Of a DNA stretch of 64,000 nucleotides, positions 33,896-43,161 are shown in pieces. Source of the stretch: Microbacterium sp. SY138 (GTDB taxonomy: Bacteria; Actinomycetota; Actinomycetes; Actinomycetales; Microbacteriaceae); contig NZ_CP155793.1 of the NCBI RefSeq assembly GCF_039729145.1, forward strand, positions 2,232,001 to 2,296,000, read 5' to 3'. Both the position numbers and the translations under genes were made by a program. The notes below the pieces were generated by a model that searched no databases, was not told the DNA's origin, and worked only from the letters and a program-made list of their open reading frames with translations. Every line of letters starts with the position of its first letter. The first letter of the stretch is position 1.

Positions 33896-35235
33896 GCGTC
33901 GGCCGGTTCCGTTTCCTCCGTCTCTTCGACCAGTGGCTCTTCCCTCGGGGAAACGATCGCTGCGCCCGGGGGCCGCCTGAGCAGCTCGACCACGATGGCG
34001 AAGACGAGCAGTCCGACGGTCACCCCGAACACCACACCGAACGAGACCGGTCTCGACGCCATGAGGATGAGGAGCGCGAGCACCAACCCGACCAGAAGGA
34101 TCGGACCGTGGAAGCGATCGACCGCGAGGCCGAATCGTCCGGTCGACAGGCCTCGTCGTTCCCAGGTGCTCCGGACCGCCGTGAAGCCGCTCTCCAGGAT
34201 TCCGCGTGTCACCACGGCGCTGCGGCTCGATCCGGCCAGCCACGCCCACACGGCGACGAGCACTCCGACCAGGGCCAGTGCCACGATCGTCGAGCTCAGC
34301 AGCGACGTGACTTCGTCGAACAGCGACTGCGCGGCCGCCGCCGTCATGATCGACGGGCTCACGGCGCCGATGAAGAACGTTCTTCCGATGCCCATCCCCG
34401 CCGACAGGAGCAGGAACGCGACGGCGAATCCCGCGCTGGTCCAGAAGAGAGCACGCGCGCGGTTCCTCGCGAGGAGGATGCCGACGACGACGAGACCGAG
34501 AACGACCCATGGCAGCCAGAATCCGGCGGCCACCGCGATCTGATAGATCGTGCGCACCAGGACGAGGGCATCCGCCTGGGCGATGGGAACCGATCGGTCG
34601 ATCTCCGGGATGAGGTCGGCGAACCCGACACCGCGCTCCGTCAGCACCGCCTTGACGCGGTCGACGACCTGACCCAGGTCGATCGAGAGAACCCCGTCGT
34701 CTGCGAGCTGCAGGGCGGTGTCAGGGCTGTTCTGCAGGATCGCGACGGCACGTTCATGAGTGATGCGCAGCGTCTGCGCCCAGATGTCGGCGAACTGGTC
34801 CGATGCCACGACGTCATGGATGACACCGTCGACGAGGGAGGTCAGCCCGCTGGCCGCCGGAGCCTCCAGCAACGACAGGGCGGAGGAGGCACGGGGCGGA
34901 AGGTCGAGTTCGCGGATCCCGTCGAACACCTCGCCGACGATCGCGTCGAAGTCCACCTGCTCGTGGATCGCCGAGCTGACCTGATCCGCGACGAAGTCCT
35001 GTACGTCCGGGTCTTCGGCCAGAGGCGCGAAGGTCGCGACGAACCGATCGGCATCGACGAGCTGCAGGCGCGCCCAGGTGCCCATCGCGGCGACCGGGGC
35101 CATCAGCACCGCGAGGGTCAGCACGATCCCCGCGACGATGCTTCTGGCCACCGGACGCCGACGGGGCTTCTTGAGCGTCTCGTTCTCCTGTTCGAGAAGC
35201 AGGACACGCGCTCGCAGATCGTCCAGTTCGCTCAT
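33877..35235 (-). CDS. polytopic membrane protein of unknown function
   Basis: The 452-residue protein begins with a short leucine-zipper-like helix (LDDLRARVLLLEQENETL, residues 4-21). One membrane helix follows (about 32-54), then a large, mostly helical extracytoplasmic region (about 60-205), and four or five more helices between about 210 and 410. The tail is acidic and charged. I recognise no named domain; similar proteins occur in actinobacteria next to SHOCT and DUF6325 genes, as here. It is the last gene of a four-gene operon starting at 36062. Confidence 0.8.
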   Translation of the reverse strand: MSELDDLRARVLLLEQENETLKKPRRRPVARSIVAGIVLTLAVLMAPVAAMGTWARLQLVDADRFVATFAPLAEDPDVQDFVADQVSSAIHEQVDFDAIVGEVFDGIRELDLPPRASSALSLLEAPAASGLTSLVDGVIHDVVASDQFADIWAQTLRITHERAVAILQNSPDTALQLADDGVLSIDLGQVVDRVKAVLTERGVGFADLIPEIDRSVPIAQADALVLVRTIYQIAVAAGFWLPWVVLGLVVVGILLARNRARALFWTSAGFAVAFLLLSAGMGIGRTFFIGAVSPSIMTAAAAQSLFDEVTSLLSSTIVALALVGVLVAVWAWLAGSSRSAVVTRGILESGFTAVRSTWERRGLSTGRFGLAVDRFHGPILLVGLVLALLILMASRPVSFGVVFGVTVGLLVFAIVVELLRRPPGAAIVSPREEPLVEETEETEPADAENARR

Positions 35236-35284
35236 TCGTCCTTCTCGTTTCGGCCATCCCGCAGACGACGAATCATCGGTGTGT

Positions 35285-35626
35285 TCAGCTCAGGAGCTTC
35301 TGCTTCGCCGCGGCGAACTCGGCCTCGGAGAGGACGCCGGAGTCCTTGAGGGACGCGAGCTGCTGCAGTTTCGCGATCAGGTCGTCCCCCTGCGCGGGCG
35401 CGGCCGGAGGCGGAGACGAGTACTGCGAAGCGGCGTTCTGAGCCGCGGCGTCGATCTGCGCCTGCTGCTGCGCGGCTTCGTACTGCTGCTGCTCGTACTC
35501 TCCCTGCGCACGCTCCTGCTGATGCCGCGACATCGCCCCGCCGATGGCGGTCGCGGTCCCGGCCACCACTGCCGTCCGGGCGGCGAGGCCGATCAGTCCG
35601 GGGCGACCGAATCTTCTCAAGGGCAT
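35285..35626 (-). CDS. small SHOCT-domain protein
   Basis: The 113-residue protein has a hydrophobic N-terminal segment (about 10-32), a Gln/Ala-rich central region that may be a coiled coil (about 35-70), a Pro-rich linker, and a C-terminal SHOCT motif (about 80-113: LIAKLQQLASLKDSGVLSEAEFAAAKQKLL). SHOCT is a short oligomerisation domain. The ATG at 35626 follows AAGG at eight bases; a GTG nine bases upstream is less well placed. It begins one base after the stop of the DUF6325 gene. Confidence 0.88.
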   Translation of the reverse strand: MPLRRFGRPGLIGLAARTAVVAGTATAIGGAMSRHQQERAQGEYEQQQYEAAQQQAQIDAAAQNAASQYSSPPPAAPAQGDDLIAKLQQLASLKDSGVLSEAEFAAAKQKLLS

Positions 35627-35627
35627 G

Positions 35628-36062
35628 TCATTCACCTTCCTGATCGAGGATGTCCATCATGGCGTTCACCACGGGCGCCGGAACACGCTCGGTGCGCAGC
35701 ACCTGTCCGCCCGCCGCGGCGAGATTCTGTGCGAGCGTGCGAGCGAACGCGAGTTCCAGGACGACCAGGGCAGCCGACTGTCCCGGGGCGAGCGCGCCCG
35801 CCAACGACTCGACGTCCTCTTCGCCCGCAAGACCCGCCGCGATCGGCTCGAAGTCGCCGAGGTCCAGGACTCCGTCGTCGTCGTCGAGCTCGACGATCTC
35901 GACCTTCCCGGTCTCCGACTTCGCGAGCACGACGAAGTCGAGCAGGCGCACGATCCCGCTGTCGACGAGGTCGGTCAACGCGCGGAACGTCGCGGGGTCC
36001 GGCCGGGTTCCTTCGAACCCGACGAGATAGAACTCGGCGGGACCGAAACGGAAATCATTCAT
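35628..36062 (-). CDS. DUF6325-family protein
   Basis: The 144-residue soluble protein starts MNDFRFGPAEFYLVGFEG and contains SGIVRLLDFVVLAKSETGKV and a conserved VPAPVVNAMMDILD ending. It is clearly homologous to the protein at 36665-37111 (shared pattern of xIVRLLDFxxx, acidic loop, and a LVLELAFARTLA-type helix). DUF6325 proteins have no known biochemical role; in actinobacteria they occur with SHOCT proteins. AGAGAGGACC precedes the ATG. It heads an operon with the SHOCT protein and the membrane protein downstream. Confidence 0.85.
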   Translation of the reverse strand: MNDFRFGPAEFYLVGFEGTRPDPATFRALTDLVDSGIVRLLDFVVLAKSETGKVEIVELDDDDGVLDLGDFEPIAAGLAGEEDVESLAGALAPGQSAALVVLELAFARTLAQNLAAAGGQVLRTERVPAPVVNAMMDILDQEGE

Positions 36063-36140
36063 GGATGGTCCTCTCTCACGGGGCACACGGCCACGACTGT
36101 GCACCATGCTCGCATCGCCGCGCCCGGTGCGGGCCGCTCT

Positions 36141-36159
36141 CTCACCCCGAGCGGATGAG
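36141..36159. promoter_or_regulatory. shared block motif, long form (copy 1)
   Basis: CTCACCCCGAGCGGATGAG lies between the divergent DUF6325 (36062) and PLDc_N/SHOCT (36274) genes. It is a near-palindrome with arms CTCAyCC/GGrTGAG. The same pattern, differing only in the central three bases, recurs at 40890. Confidence 0.6.
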
Positions 36160-36273
36160 ACCCTCACCCCGCCGGTCGTGCGGGGTCGCCCGATCAGGGT
36201 GAGCGACTCCCCCACGCGAAGATGCGTCCTGTCACGATCGCCGTACGCAGTCACTCGACGAAAGAGGTGCGAC

Positions 36274-36660
36274 ATGTCCATCTGGGACAGTTTCTGGGAC
36301 ATCATCTGGTGGTTCTTCTGGGTATTCGTGTTCGTCTCCTACCTGATGGTGCTCTTCAACATCGTCGCCGACCTGTTCCGCGACCACACGCTCAACGGCT
36401 GGTGGAAGGCCGTGTGGATCATCTTCCTCATCTTCGTCCCCTTCCTCACGGCGCTCGTCTACCTGATCGCGCGCGGCAGAGGCATGGGCGAGCGGAGTGT
36501 CTCCGCCTACAGGGACCAGCAGCAGGCAGCCGACTCCTACATCCGCAGCGTCGCCGGCTCCAGCCCGAGCGACGAGATCGACAAGGCATCGAAGCTGCTC
36601 GCCGCGGGGACCATCACCCCCGACGAGTTCGCGGCCATCAAGACCCGCGCTCTGAGCTGA
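36274..36660 (+). CDS. PLDc_N/SHOCT membrane protein (paralogue 1)
   Basis: The 128-residue protein starts MSIWDSFWDIIWWFFW, followed by two membrane helices (about 8-30 and 44-66; the second is WIIFLIFVPFLTALVYLIARG), the PLDc_N arrangement. A charged linker and a C-terminal SHOCT motif (about 95-128: EIDKASKLLAAGTITPDEFAAIKTRAL) follow. It is closely similar along its full length to the protein at 51945-52331. GAGGTG precedes the ATG. The function is unknown; both ends suggest a small membrane anchor that oligomerises. Confidence 0.92.
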   Translation: MSIWDSFWDIIWWFFWVFVFVSYLMVLFNIVADLFRDHTLNGWWKAVWIIFLIFVPFLTALVYLIARGRGMGERSVSAYRDQQQAADSYIRSVAGSSPSDEIDKASKLLAAGTITPDEFAAIKTRALS

Positions 36661-36664
36661 GGCC

Positions 36665-37111
36665 GTGGTCGAGGTGGTCGATGTGACGACTCTGCAGGCG
36701 CTCGGCGACGTCGAGTTCGTCGCCGTGCACCTCGAGGGCGACCGCCTCGGCCCGAACGTCCTCGAGGCCCTGCTGCGACAGGTGGAGGCCGGCGCCATCC
36801 GCCTCCTCGACTTCCTGATGATCGAGCGGCTCGACCTCGAGGAGCACCGGATCGTCGAGGTCGACCGTGACGAGTTCGCACTCGCCGGCCTCGCCCTCGA
36901 GACTCCCGGTCTCATCGGCGAGGACGACGCTCGTCACTTCGCGGCGACGGTTCCCCTCGGCGCACTCGCGGCGCTCATCCTGGTGGAGCCGATCTGGGTC
37001 GAGCGGTTCGCCCGTGACGTCGACCACCGAGAGGACCGCATCCTCGCGACCCAGCCGATACCGGCGTCGATCGCGAACACGATCCTCTCGTCGGCACTGC
37101 ACCAGGTGTGA
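36665..37111 (+). CDS. DUF6325-family protein (paralogue 2)
   Basis: The 148-residue soluble protein is homologous to the DUF6325 protein at 35628: LGDVEFVAVHLEG, AGAIRLLDFLMIERLD and QPIPASIANTILSSAL align with it. The start is the GTG at 36665, four bases after the upstream stop; another GTG at 36671 is possible. It probably shares a message with the PLDc_N/SHOCT gene, mirroring the SHOCT/DUF6325 pairing on the other strand. Confidence 0.82.
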   Translation: MVEVVDVTTLQALGDVEFVAVHLEGDRLGPNVLEALLRQVEAGAIRLLDFLMIERLDLEEHRIVEVDRDEFALAGLALETPGLIGEDDARHFAATVPLGALAALILVEPIWVERFARDVDHREDRILATQPIPASIANTILSSALHQV

Positions 37112-37137
37112 GGCCTCCTGCCGGGCCGCCGTCGACG

Positions 37138-39684
37138 TCAGACGGTGGTCCGCACGGCCTCACGTCGCGACGACACCCCGAGTTTGCGGTAGATCGCTCG
37201 CTGGTGGGTCTTCACGGTGTTGATCGACACCGCCAGCTCCCGCGCGATCTCCTGCAGCGTACGCGCCGTCTGGAGCTGCTGGAACACATCACGCTCACGT
37301 TCCGAGAGCGCGTCCACGAGCGACCCGGCCGTATCCGTGGCGAGACACCTGCCGATGAAGTCCTCGAACTGCGTGCCGAAATGCACATGCTCTCCCAACA
37401 GCTTGCGCACCGCTGTCTCGCGCGGGCCGAAGGGAAGGCGGATGTTCTCCCCCGCCGCGACGGCGACGGCAGCCTCGCACAGTTCGTGCGCCTCCTCATG
37501 GTGCCCGCCATGACGGCGTAGGAGAGCTGCCGTGATGAGCGTCGCCGACTTCACGTACGACACCTCGCTGAATGCCCGCAGGGATCGCAGCATCTCCAAC
37601 GCCGCCGAGTACTCGCCTGACCGGCGGAACACCCCTGCCAGTGCGACGTTGACGACGGGGAGGTCGGGGCAATGGACATACCTGCGCGCGATCCGCATCG
37701 CCCGGTCCTGCCGGCCGACCGCCTCTTCGAGCAGGGCGACCGATGATTCGCGGAACGCCGGCCAGGAGATGCCGTGCACGACCTCCAGCGGGATGTCCTG
37801 GATGCCGATCGCCGCGCGACGGCAGGCGGCGACGTCTCCGGTCTCCGCCGCTGCATAGGCGATCATCATTCGCGCCACGCTCGTGAACGAGCGATCGGAG
37901 CTGCCGTTGGCGATCACCGTCCCGAACTCGCGGATGGCGTCGACGAGCTCCCCCGACCAGTAGGAGACGAATCCCGCGGCCGCCGCGGCGCTGCCGCCGG
38001 CGTAGGTGCTCCAGGGCAGACCGACGTCCTCCTCCTCGTGCACACGGATGAGCGACTGCCGGGCCTCGGTGAGGCGACCCGCCCACGTCTGCCCGAAGGC
38101 GAGGTGTCCCGATGCCCGTTTCGCGAGTTCCCGATCTCCGGAGCCGCGTGCCTCCCTGGCCGCCGCGGAGAAGTACTCGAGCGGGATCAGGGGATTGCCG
38201 CGATGCCGGATCTCGGTCCATCCCAGCAGGTAGTTGAGCGCGGCGCGGTCGCTCAGCTCCGTCGAATCGTCATCGAGCAGCATCTGCCGCACCGTGGCGC
38301 TCGCGCTCGCGACCTCCGCGCGCTCATCGGCGATGAACAGTCGGGCGATCTGGAGCACCACAGGCTCATCGGGTTCGGCCGATCGCGCGATCGACGCCTC
38401 CGCACGCCGGAACAACTCGCGCGCCACGCGATGGTCACCGAACACATCGCTCGCGCAGGCGCGCACGAGCAGCACCTGGGCGTCGTCGGGCGTGCGTCGC
38501 AGCATCTCGGTCGCGGTGCGCTCGACCTCGTCCGCCCTCGCCCCGACCACGAGCCCGAGCCAGTGCCGAAGAAGGGTCGAGCGCGCAGCGAGGAAGTCGA
38601 ACGCCTGGAGCGAATGCGCGATCGACGCCGTCGGATCCGTCGGTTCCAGGGCGGCGGCGGCGCGCCTGTGGCATTCTTTCGCGCGCGCTGCATCCTGGCC
38701 CAGGATCTCGGCGCATCGTCGTGCGAAGGCGGCATGCCATCGATACACGACGCCCTGTGGACTCTCGAACCGGTCGAGGAACAGACCGAGCCGTACGCAG
38801 GTCTCGAGCAGCGTGACGGTGTCGGGGCGCCCGGTGACAGCGGCGGCGAGTTCGGGGGTGAGTTCTCCGCAGACGCTCGCCTTGAGCACGAAGTCCGCGA
38901 CGTCGGGAGGAAGGCTCCCGAGCACATGCTCCCTCACGTAGCTGCCCAGGAAACTCGAGGCGCTCTGCGGCCGCGCGTCGGGTCTTGCTCCGCCGATCAT
39001 CATCAGTCTGACGGCGATCGGCCACCCCTGAGTCTCGTCGAGGATCGTCTCGGGTTCGAGGTGGGCCGCGTCCCCGTCGAGCAGCAGTCGAACCTCCTCT
39101 CCCGTGAAGCTGAGGGTGTCGACGCCGACGAAGGCCTCCGGGTGCATCAGCCGATGACGGGAGAGCGTCAGCTCGAGCAGGGTCGTCCCTACCAGGACGA
39201 CGTGCAGACTCTCCGGCGCCTGCTCGGCGAGCATGCCGAGAAGTCCCCTGCGCCATTCCTCGCCCGCGCGCTGCGCATCGTCGACGATCAGGTGCATACG
39301 CTCGTCCGAATTTCCCAACGCCCGGCAGATCTCCTGGTACGCCCGGTCCGGATCCTCCAGATCACGGTCGAGATCGAGAGGACGGCCGGAACGCTCGGCG
39401 CCGGTGAGCAGCGCGTTCACGACCCCCTGAGTCAACCGGGACGGGTCGGAGTCGAACGTGTGGAGTCCGAGCCACGCGACCCGATCGACACCCGAGGCCC
39501 AATCGGCGACCGCGGTCGTCTTCCCGAATCCGCTCGGGGCGCTGATCACCGTCAACTGCGCGTTCACGACGGCCGCCCCTATCGCTGCGCTCACCCGATC
39601 ACGACGGATCGCGCCGGGCTGGGGAGCCGGTGGCCGGAATCGCACCGTGGGTCCCGGCCTCGTCGAGCGTACGGGGTGCGACAT
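37138..39684 (-). CDS. large MalT-like (LAL) LuxR-family regulator 1
   Basis: The 848-residue regulator has an N-terminal STAND ATPase: Walker A SAPSGFGKTT at about 48-57, Walker B MHLIVDDAQ. A long helical-repeat sensor region follows, then a C-terminal LuxR helix-turn-helix (about 785-845: LSERERDVFQQL, INTVKTHQRAIYRKLGV). Such proteins bind ATP and an inducer, oligomerise and activate transcription. It lies inside the membrane-protein block and may control it. The ATG at 39684 has no ribosome site but sits seven bases after a good -10 element, which suggests a leaderless message. Confidence 0.93.
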   Translation of the reverse strand: MSHPVRSTRPGPTVRFRPPAPQPGAIRRDRVSAAIGAAVVNAQLTVISAPSGFGKTTAVADWASGVDRVAWLGLHTFDSDPSRLTQGVVNALLTGAERSGRPLDLDRDLEDPDRAYQEICRALGNSDERMHLIVDDAQRAGEEWRRGLLGMLAEQAPESLHVVLVGTTLLELTLSRHRLMHPEAFVGVDTLSFTGEEVRLLLDGDAAHLEPETILDETQGWPIAVRLMMIGGARPDARPQSASSFLGSYVREHVLGSLPPDVADFVLKASVCGELTPELAAAVTGRPDTVTLLETCVRLGLFLDRFESPQGVVYRWHAAFARRCAEILGQDAARAKECHRRAAAALEPTDPTASIAHSLQAFDFLAARSTLLRHWLGLVVGARADEVERTATEMLRRTPDDAQVLLVRACASDVFGDHRVARELFRRAEASIARSAEPDEPVVLQIARLFIADERAEVASASATVRQMLLDDDSTELSDRAALNYLLGWTEIRHRGNPLIPLEYFSAAAREARGSGDRELAKRASGHLAFGQTWAGRLTEARQSLIRVHEEEDVGLPWSTYAGGSAAAAAGFVSYWSGELVDAIREFGTVIANGSSDRSFTSVARMMIAYAAAETGDVAACRRAAIGIQDIPLEVVHGISWPAFRESSVALLEEAVGRQDRAMRIARRYVHCPDLPVVNVALAGVFRRSGEYSAALEMLRSLRAFSEVSYVKSATLITAALLRRHGGHHEEAHELCEAAVAVAAGENIRLPFGPRETAVRKLLGEHVHFGTQFEDFIGRCLATDTAGSLVDALSERERDVFQQLQTARTLQEIARELAVSINTVKTHQRAIYRKLGVSSRREAVRTTV

Positions 39685-39691
39685 GGCACCA

Positions 39692-39720
39692 AAGCTAGTG
39701 GCGTGCCGGATACCCCTCAA
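39692..39720 (-). promoter_or_regulatory. leaderless promoter of LAL regulator 1
   Basis: On the minus strand TTGAGG (39720-39715) and TAGCTT (39697-39692) are separated by exactly 17 bases, and the ATG at 39684 begins seven bases after the -10. Transcription should start at the A of the ATG. Just upstream of the -35, TCACCCGGAGGATG (39738 downwards) resembles the block motif and is placed where an activator would bind. Confidence 0.6.
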
Positions 39721-39740
39721 GGGCATCCTCCGGGTGATCT

Positions 39741-40808
39741 TTAGTCGCCCGTCCTCGCTCCCTCGTCTCGTTTGAGGGCATCAGCGGTGCGGATGAAGAG
39801 GATGATCCAGGTGAACACGACGGTCCCGGCCACCAGTTCCACGGCAGTGAGCGTGTAGTAGCCGACGGCGAAGAACACCGCCAGAACCACGATCAGGAGA
39901 GTGAAGACGTAACCCAGCAGCAGGAAGGTGCGCGAGACTCCGGGCACCCACCAGCGCATCGCGACGACGAGCACGGCGAACGCGACGACCATTCCCGACG
40001 CCACCGCGGTGTGGAGCGCGAAGTGCTCATCGACGGGGAACACGCCGACCATGCCGAGGAAGAGCCCGACGATGATGAGGCAGGTCCGCACCGAGGTCAC
40101 TCCGCGCGGGTGCGGGGTGGGGATGCCCCTCGTCGCGTAGCGGGCGAGCGTGGTCACGAGGATCCCGGCGACGATCAGAGTGAGGTTGAACGCCCGCGCC
40201 GAGAGGTCGTCGGTCATGCCGAGCGCGCTGAGGTTCTCCTTCCACCACTGCGGGTCGCTCGCCGTCAGCATGCTCGCCAGGATCCCGAGGACCAGGAACA
40301 CCGCGAGGACCGTCGCCAGCAGCTGCAGGTCCAGATGGGTCGCGGAGTAGTAGGTCACGTAGGCGGTGAGCCCGCTCGCGGCGCCGGCGAGCATCAAGAC
40401 GGGCACGGGGTAGACGACGGCTCCGATCAGACCCGCTTCGATGATCGTCGCAGCGAGCGTCCACCCGAGCAGGGCGATGATGGCGTGCGCGAAGGCGAAG
40501 GCCGCGATGTCGATGATGTCGAGCACCCCGAGCCGCCTGTGCCTCTCGGGATCGGCGGCGATGACGCGACCCAGCACGAAGACGACGACCGCAGTGACCG
40601 CGGATGCCAGTGCCGCGAACTGCCCGAGCGAGTCGGGGCCGGAGATGGGCGCCGACCGCAGACGGAACACCACGAGGGCCACGAGCGCTGCGACGACGAA
40701 GGCGAAGATCGAGATCTGGAGACCGATGGCCTCCCGCGCCCGTTCGCGGGTCGCGCCGTGCGAGCGGGCTGCCGTGAGGAGATCCGGCGATGGGGGCGTC
40801 GTCGACAT
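39741..40808 (-). CDS. DUF998-like polytopic membrane protein
   Basis: The 355-residue protein has about nine predicted membrane helices (first at about 30-52). A characteristic loop, SDPQWWKENLSALGMTDDLSARAFNLTLI (read in part), links two helices and resembles DUF998 proteins, whose function is unknown. The ATG at 40808 follows GAGGGC. It is transcribed divergently from the mscS-like gene, and the block motif at 40890 lies between them. LAL regulator 1 follows 56 bases after its stop but has its own promoter. Confidence 0.7.
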   Translation of the reverse strand: MSTTPPSPDLLTAARSHGATRERAREAIGLQISIFAFVVAALVALVVFRLRSAPISGPDSLGQFAALASAVTAVVVFVLGRVIAADPERHRRLGVLDIIDIAAFAFAHAIIALLGWTLAATIIEAGLIGAVVYPVPVLMLAGAASGLTAYVTYYSATHLDLQLLATVLAVFLVLGILASMLTASDPQWWKENLSALGMTDDLSARAFNLTLIVAGILVTTLARYATRGIPTPHPRGVTSVRTCLIIVGLFLGMVGVFPVDEHFALHTAVASGMVVAFAVLVVAMRWWVPGVSRTFLLLGYVFTLLIVVLAVFFAVGYYTLTAVELVAGTVVFTWIILFIRTADALKRDEGARTGD

Positions 40809-40889
40809 GCCCTCAGTCTCCGATGCTGCGGAAGCGCGGACGAACATCGTTCATCCTCAACGGGCGATACCGACCAGCCGTGCTCCGCG

Positions 40890-40908
40890 CTCACCCCCTC
40901 CGGATGAG
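40890..40908. promoter_or_regulatory. shared block motif, long form (copy 2)
   Basis: CTCACCCCCTCCGGATGAG lies between the divergent DUF998-like (40808) and MscS-like (40989) genes. It matches copy 1 at 36141 at 16 of 19 positions, differing only at the three central bases. Confidence 0.6.
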
Positions 40909-40988
40909 AGGGATCCTCCGCGGCGAGCGCGCGCGCCGCATCCTGGTCGGATGATGCGCTGGAGCCCCCGATCGAGTGGTCGGCGAAC

Positions 40989-41822
40989 GTGACGCTGGAC
41001 GCTCTGTTCCCCGATGGGCTCTCGCCGTGGCAGATCGTGCTGGCGGTGCTGTCCATCCTCATCGGTTGGCTGCTCTCCCGCTTCGCCCGGAAAGGCGTGC
41101 TCAAGCTGACGACACGGACGCCGGGCATCTCCGACTCGGTCGCGCAGTTGGCGGCACGCTTCACTCAATACGCCCTGCTCCTGGTGGGCATCGGCGTCGG
41201 GCTGGCCTTCCTCGGGGCGAACGTGCAGCCGCTCCTGGCCATGACGGCCATCGCCGTGGTCGTCCTGATCCTCGTGCTCCGCGGCGTCGCCGACAATTTC
41301 GCGGCCGGGGTGCTCATCCAATCCCGCCAGTCCGTGAAGATCGGGGAGGAGATCGAGATCGACGGCCCCGACGGGCCGATCCGCGGCGTCGTCCAGGAGC
41401 TCAACGGACGCGCGGTGCTCCTGGCGACGGTCGACGGCAGGACGGTGCATGTACCGAACGCCACGCTCCTCACCGGGGTTCTGGTGAACGACTCCCGTCA
41501 CGGCGCGCGTCGCAGCGCGGTGGACATCCGGGTCGCGAGAGAAGAGGGGATCGCCGTGGATGATGTCATCGCGATCATCTCCCGTGCCGCCGGCGAGGTC
41601 GAGGGCGTTCATGCCCGTGAGCATCCCGGCGTGTCGTTCGCCTCGATCTCTCCGACACGATGGATGCTCACCCTTCGGATCTGGCACCACCCGCTGCACG
41701 GATCGGCCGTGATGTCGGCGACGGTCCGCGGCGTGGCCGAGGCGCTGGAATCCGCCGGGGTGAGAGCGGTCGTCACCCCCCGGCAAGGCCCGGCACCGCT
41801 GGTCGCACCGGAGCCGTTCTGA
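40989..41822 (+). CDS. MscS-family mechanosensitive channel
   Basis: The 277-residue protein has three N-terminal membrane helices (about 15-33, 57-77 and 82-104) and a beta-domain containing RGVADNFAAGVLIQSRQSVKIGEEIEI (read in part), the MscS pore-lining and beta-domain hallmark. VHVPNATLLTGVLVNDSR follows. It should open on membrane tension and release solutes during hypo-osmotic shock. It is somewhat short, ending soon after the alpha/beta domain. The start is the GTG at 40989 with only a weak ribosome site. The AI-2E-like gene follows 22 bases later and is probably cotranscribed. Confidence 0.88.
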   Translation: MTLDALFPDGLSPWQIVLAVLSILIGWLLSRFARKGVLKLTTRTPGISDSVAQLAARFTQYALLLVGIGVGLAFLGANVQPLLAMTAIAVVVLILVLRGVADNFAAGVLIQSRQSVKIGEEIEIDGPDGPIRGVVQELNGRAVLLATVDGRTVHVPNATLLTGVLVNDSRHGARRSAVDIRVAREEGIAVDDVIAIISRAAGEVEGVHAREHPGVSFASISPTRWMLTLRIWHHPLHGSAVMSATVRGVAEALESAGVRAVVTPRQGPAPLVAPEPF

Positions 41823-41844
41823 GCTCGTCGACTACGCTGTCCGC

Positions 41845-42987
41845 GTGACCACCTCGCCTGCGCCGGAGCGCGCCCCCGACCGGATGCTCTCCCCCAGTCT
41901 GCGGGTGCTGCTCATGCTCGCGGCCAGCGCGGTGGCTCTGGCCGGCGTCTACTTCGCCCGTGACCTCTTCGGGCCCATCGCGCTGGCGATCGTCATCGTG
42001 GTCATCTGCGAGCCCCTCCGTCGCCCTCTCGATCGACGCGGTTGGCCGCAGTGGGCGAGCACGACCGCGGTCATCGCAGTCGCGTATCTGATCCTCCTGA
42101 TCATGGGAGCACTGCTCTGGCTCGCAGGTACGCAGTTCGCCCGTCTGATCGGCGACCTGGTGTCGGAAGGCGGTCTGGCAACGACCGTCGACGACCTCGT
42201 GGCGTGGCTGCAGTCCCTCGGCCTGGACGAGGAGGCCTCGGACGCCGCAGCGTCGGTCCTCGACCCCACCACGCTGCTCGGGCTCGCACGGAGCATAGGG
42301 GGAACCGTGGTCAGCGTCGCGACGGCCCTGTTCTTCGTGTGCGCCTACATCATCTTCATGGCGGTGGATGCCGCTCGTTACCGCCAGGCGCCCGCGATCT
42401 TCGGCGCGACCAAGGGCGCGGTGATCGCGCGGATCTCGCGTCTCAACACCGGCGTCCGCCGTTACTACATCGTCAACGCGAGCTTCGGCGCGATCGTCGC
42501 GATCATCGACGGTCTCGCACTGTGGTGGATGGGCGTTCCGGCTCCGGTCGTCTGGGCGATCCTGGCGTTCGTGACGAACTTCATCCCGAACATCGGCTTC
42601 GTCCTCGGCCTCGTCCCTCCGGCGATCCTGGCGTTCGTCGTCGGCGGCTGGCCGCTGCTGCTCGGAGTGGTCGCGGTCTACTGCATCGTCAACGTGGTCC
42701 TCCAGGTGCTCGTCCAGCCGAAGTTCGTCAGCGATGCGGTCGATCTCAGTCTGACGCTCAGCTTCTTCTCGGTGATCTTCTGGACCTTCATCATCGGTCC
42801 CCTCGGGGCGATCCTGTCGATCCCGCTCACCCTGCTGGCGCGGACGCTCGTCTTCGAGGGCGATCCCGATGCGACTTGGCTGCGCTGGCTCTCCGGAGAC
42901 CGCACCGCGGTTCCCGTGGCGCCGGAGCCGGAGCCGGTCGAGCCTGCGCGACGACGTCGCCGACGTCGTGCGCCTCGTCGCCGCTGA
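41845..42987 (+). CDS. AI-2E-family transporter
   Basis: The 380-residue protein has seven or eight membrane helices and the PF01594 pattern: early paired helices (ALAIVIVVICEPLRRPLDRRG), a large extracytoplasmic loop (about 95-140), then VWAILAFVTNFIPNIGFVLGLVPPAILAF and FWTFIIGPLGAILSIPLTLLA (read in part). The very basic C-terminus (RRRRRRRAPRRR) is unusual. Members of the family export the autoinducer AI-2 or act as Na+/H+ antiporters; the role here is open. The start is a GTG. Confidence 0.9.
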   Translation: MTTSPAPERAPDRMLSPSLRVLLMLAASAVALAGVYFARDLFGPIALAIVIVVICEPLRRPLDRRGWPQWASTTAVIAVAYLILLIMGALLWLAGTQFARLIGDLVSEGGLATTVDDLVAWLQSLGLDEEASDAAASVLDPTTLLGLARSIGGTVVSVATALFFVCAYIIFMAVDAARYRQAPAIFGATKGAVIARISRLNTGVRRYYIVNASFGAIVAIIDGLALWWMGVPAPVVWAILAFVTNFIPNIGFVLGLVPPAILAFVVGGWPLLLGVVAVYCIVNVVLQVLVQPKFVSDAVDLSLTLSFFSVIFWTFIIGPLGAILSIPLTLLARTLVFEGDPDATWLRWLSGDRTAVPVAPEPEPVEPARRRRRRRAPRRR

Positions 42988-43058
42988 CGTCTCCGCACCT
43001 GCCTCTTCCCCACTGCTGCGCCCGCACGACCTCGCTGTGCCCGCACCTCCCCCGTAAA

Positions 43059-43071
43059 TCACCAGGGGTGA
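43059..43071. promoter_or_regulatory. shared block motif, short form (copy 3)
   Basis: TCACCAGGGGTGA is a perfect inverted repeat of TCACC/GGTGA with a three-base centre, 90 bases upstream of the SulP 1 start codon. The gap from 42988 to 43161 holds no gene. Confidence 0.55.
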
Positions 43072-43161
43072 GGTTGCCGTCGAGACGTGGTCCCGAGAAC
43101 GTTCCCGGTGGGATCGTGGAGGCGGGAGCGCTCGACGGGGGCGCCGGCGGATGGAGGCGAT

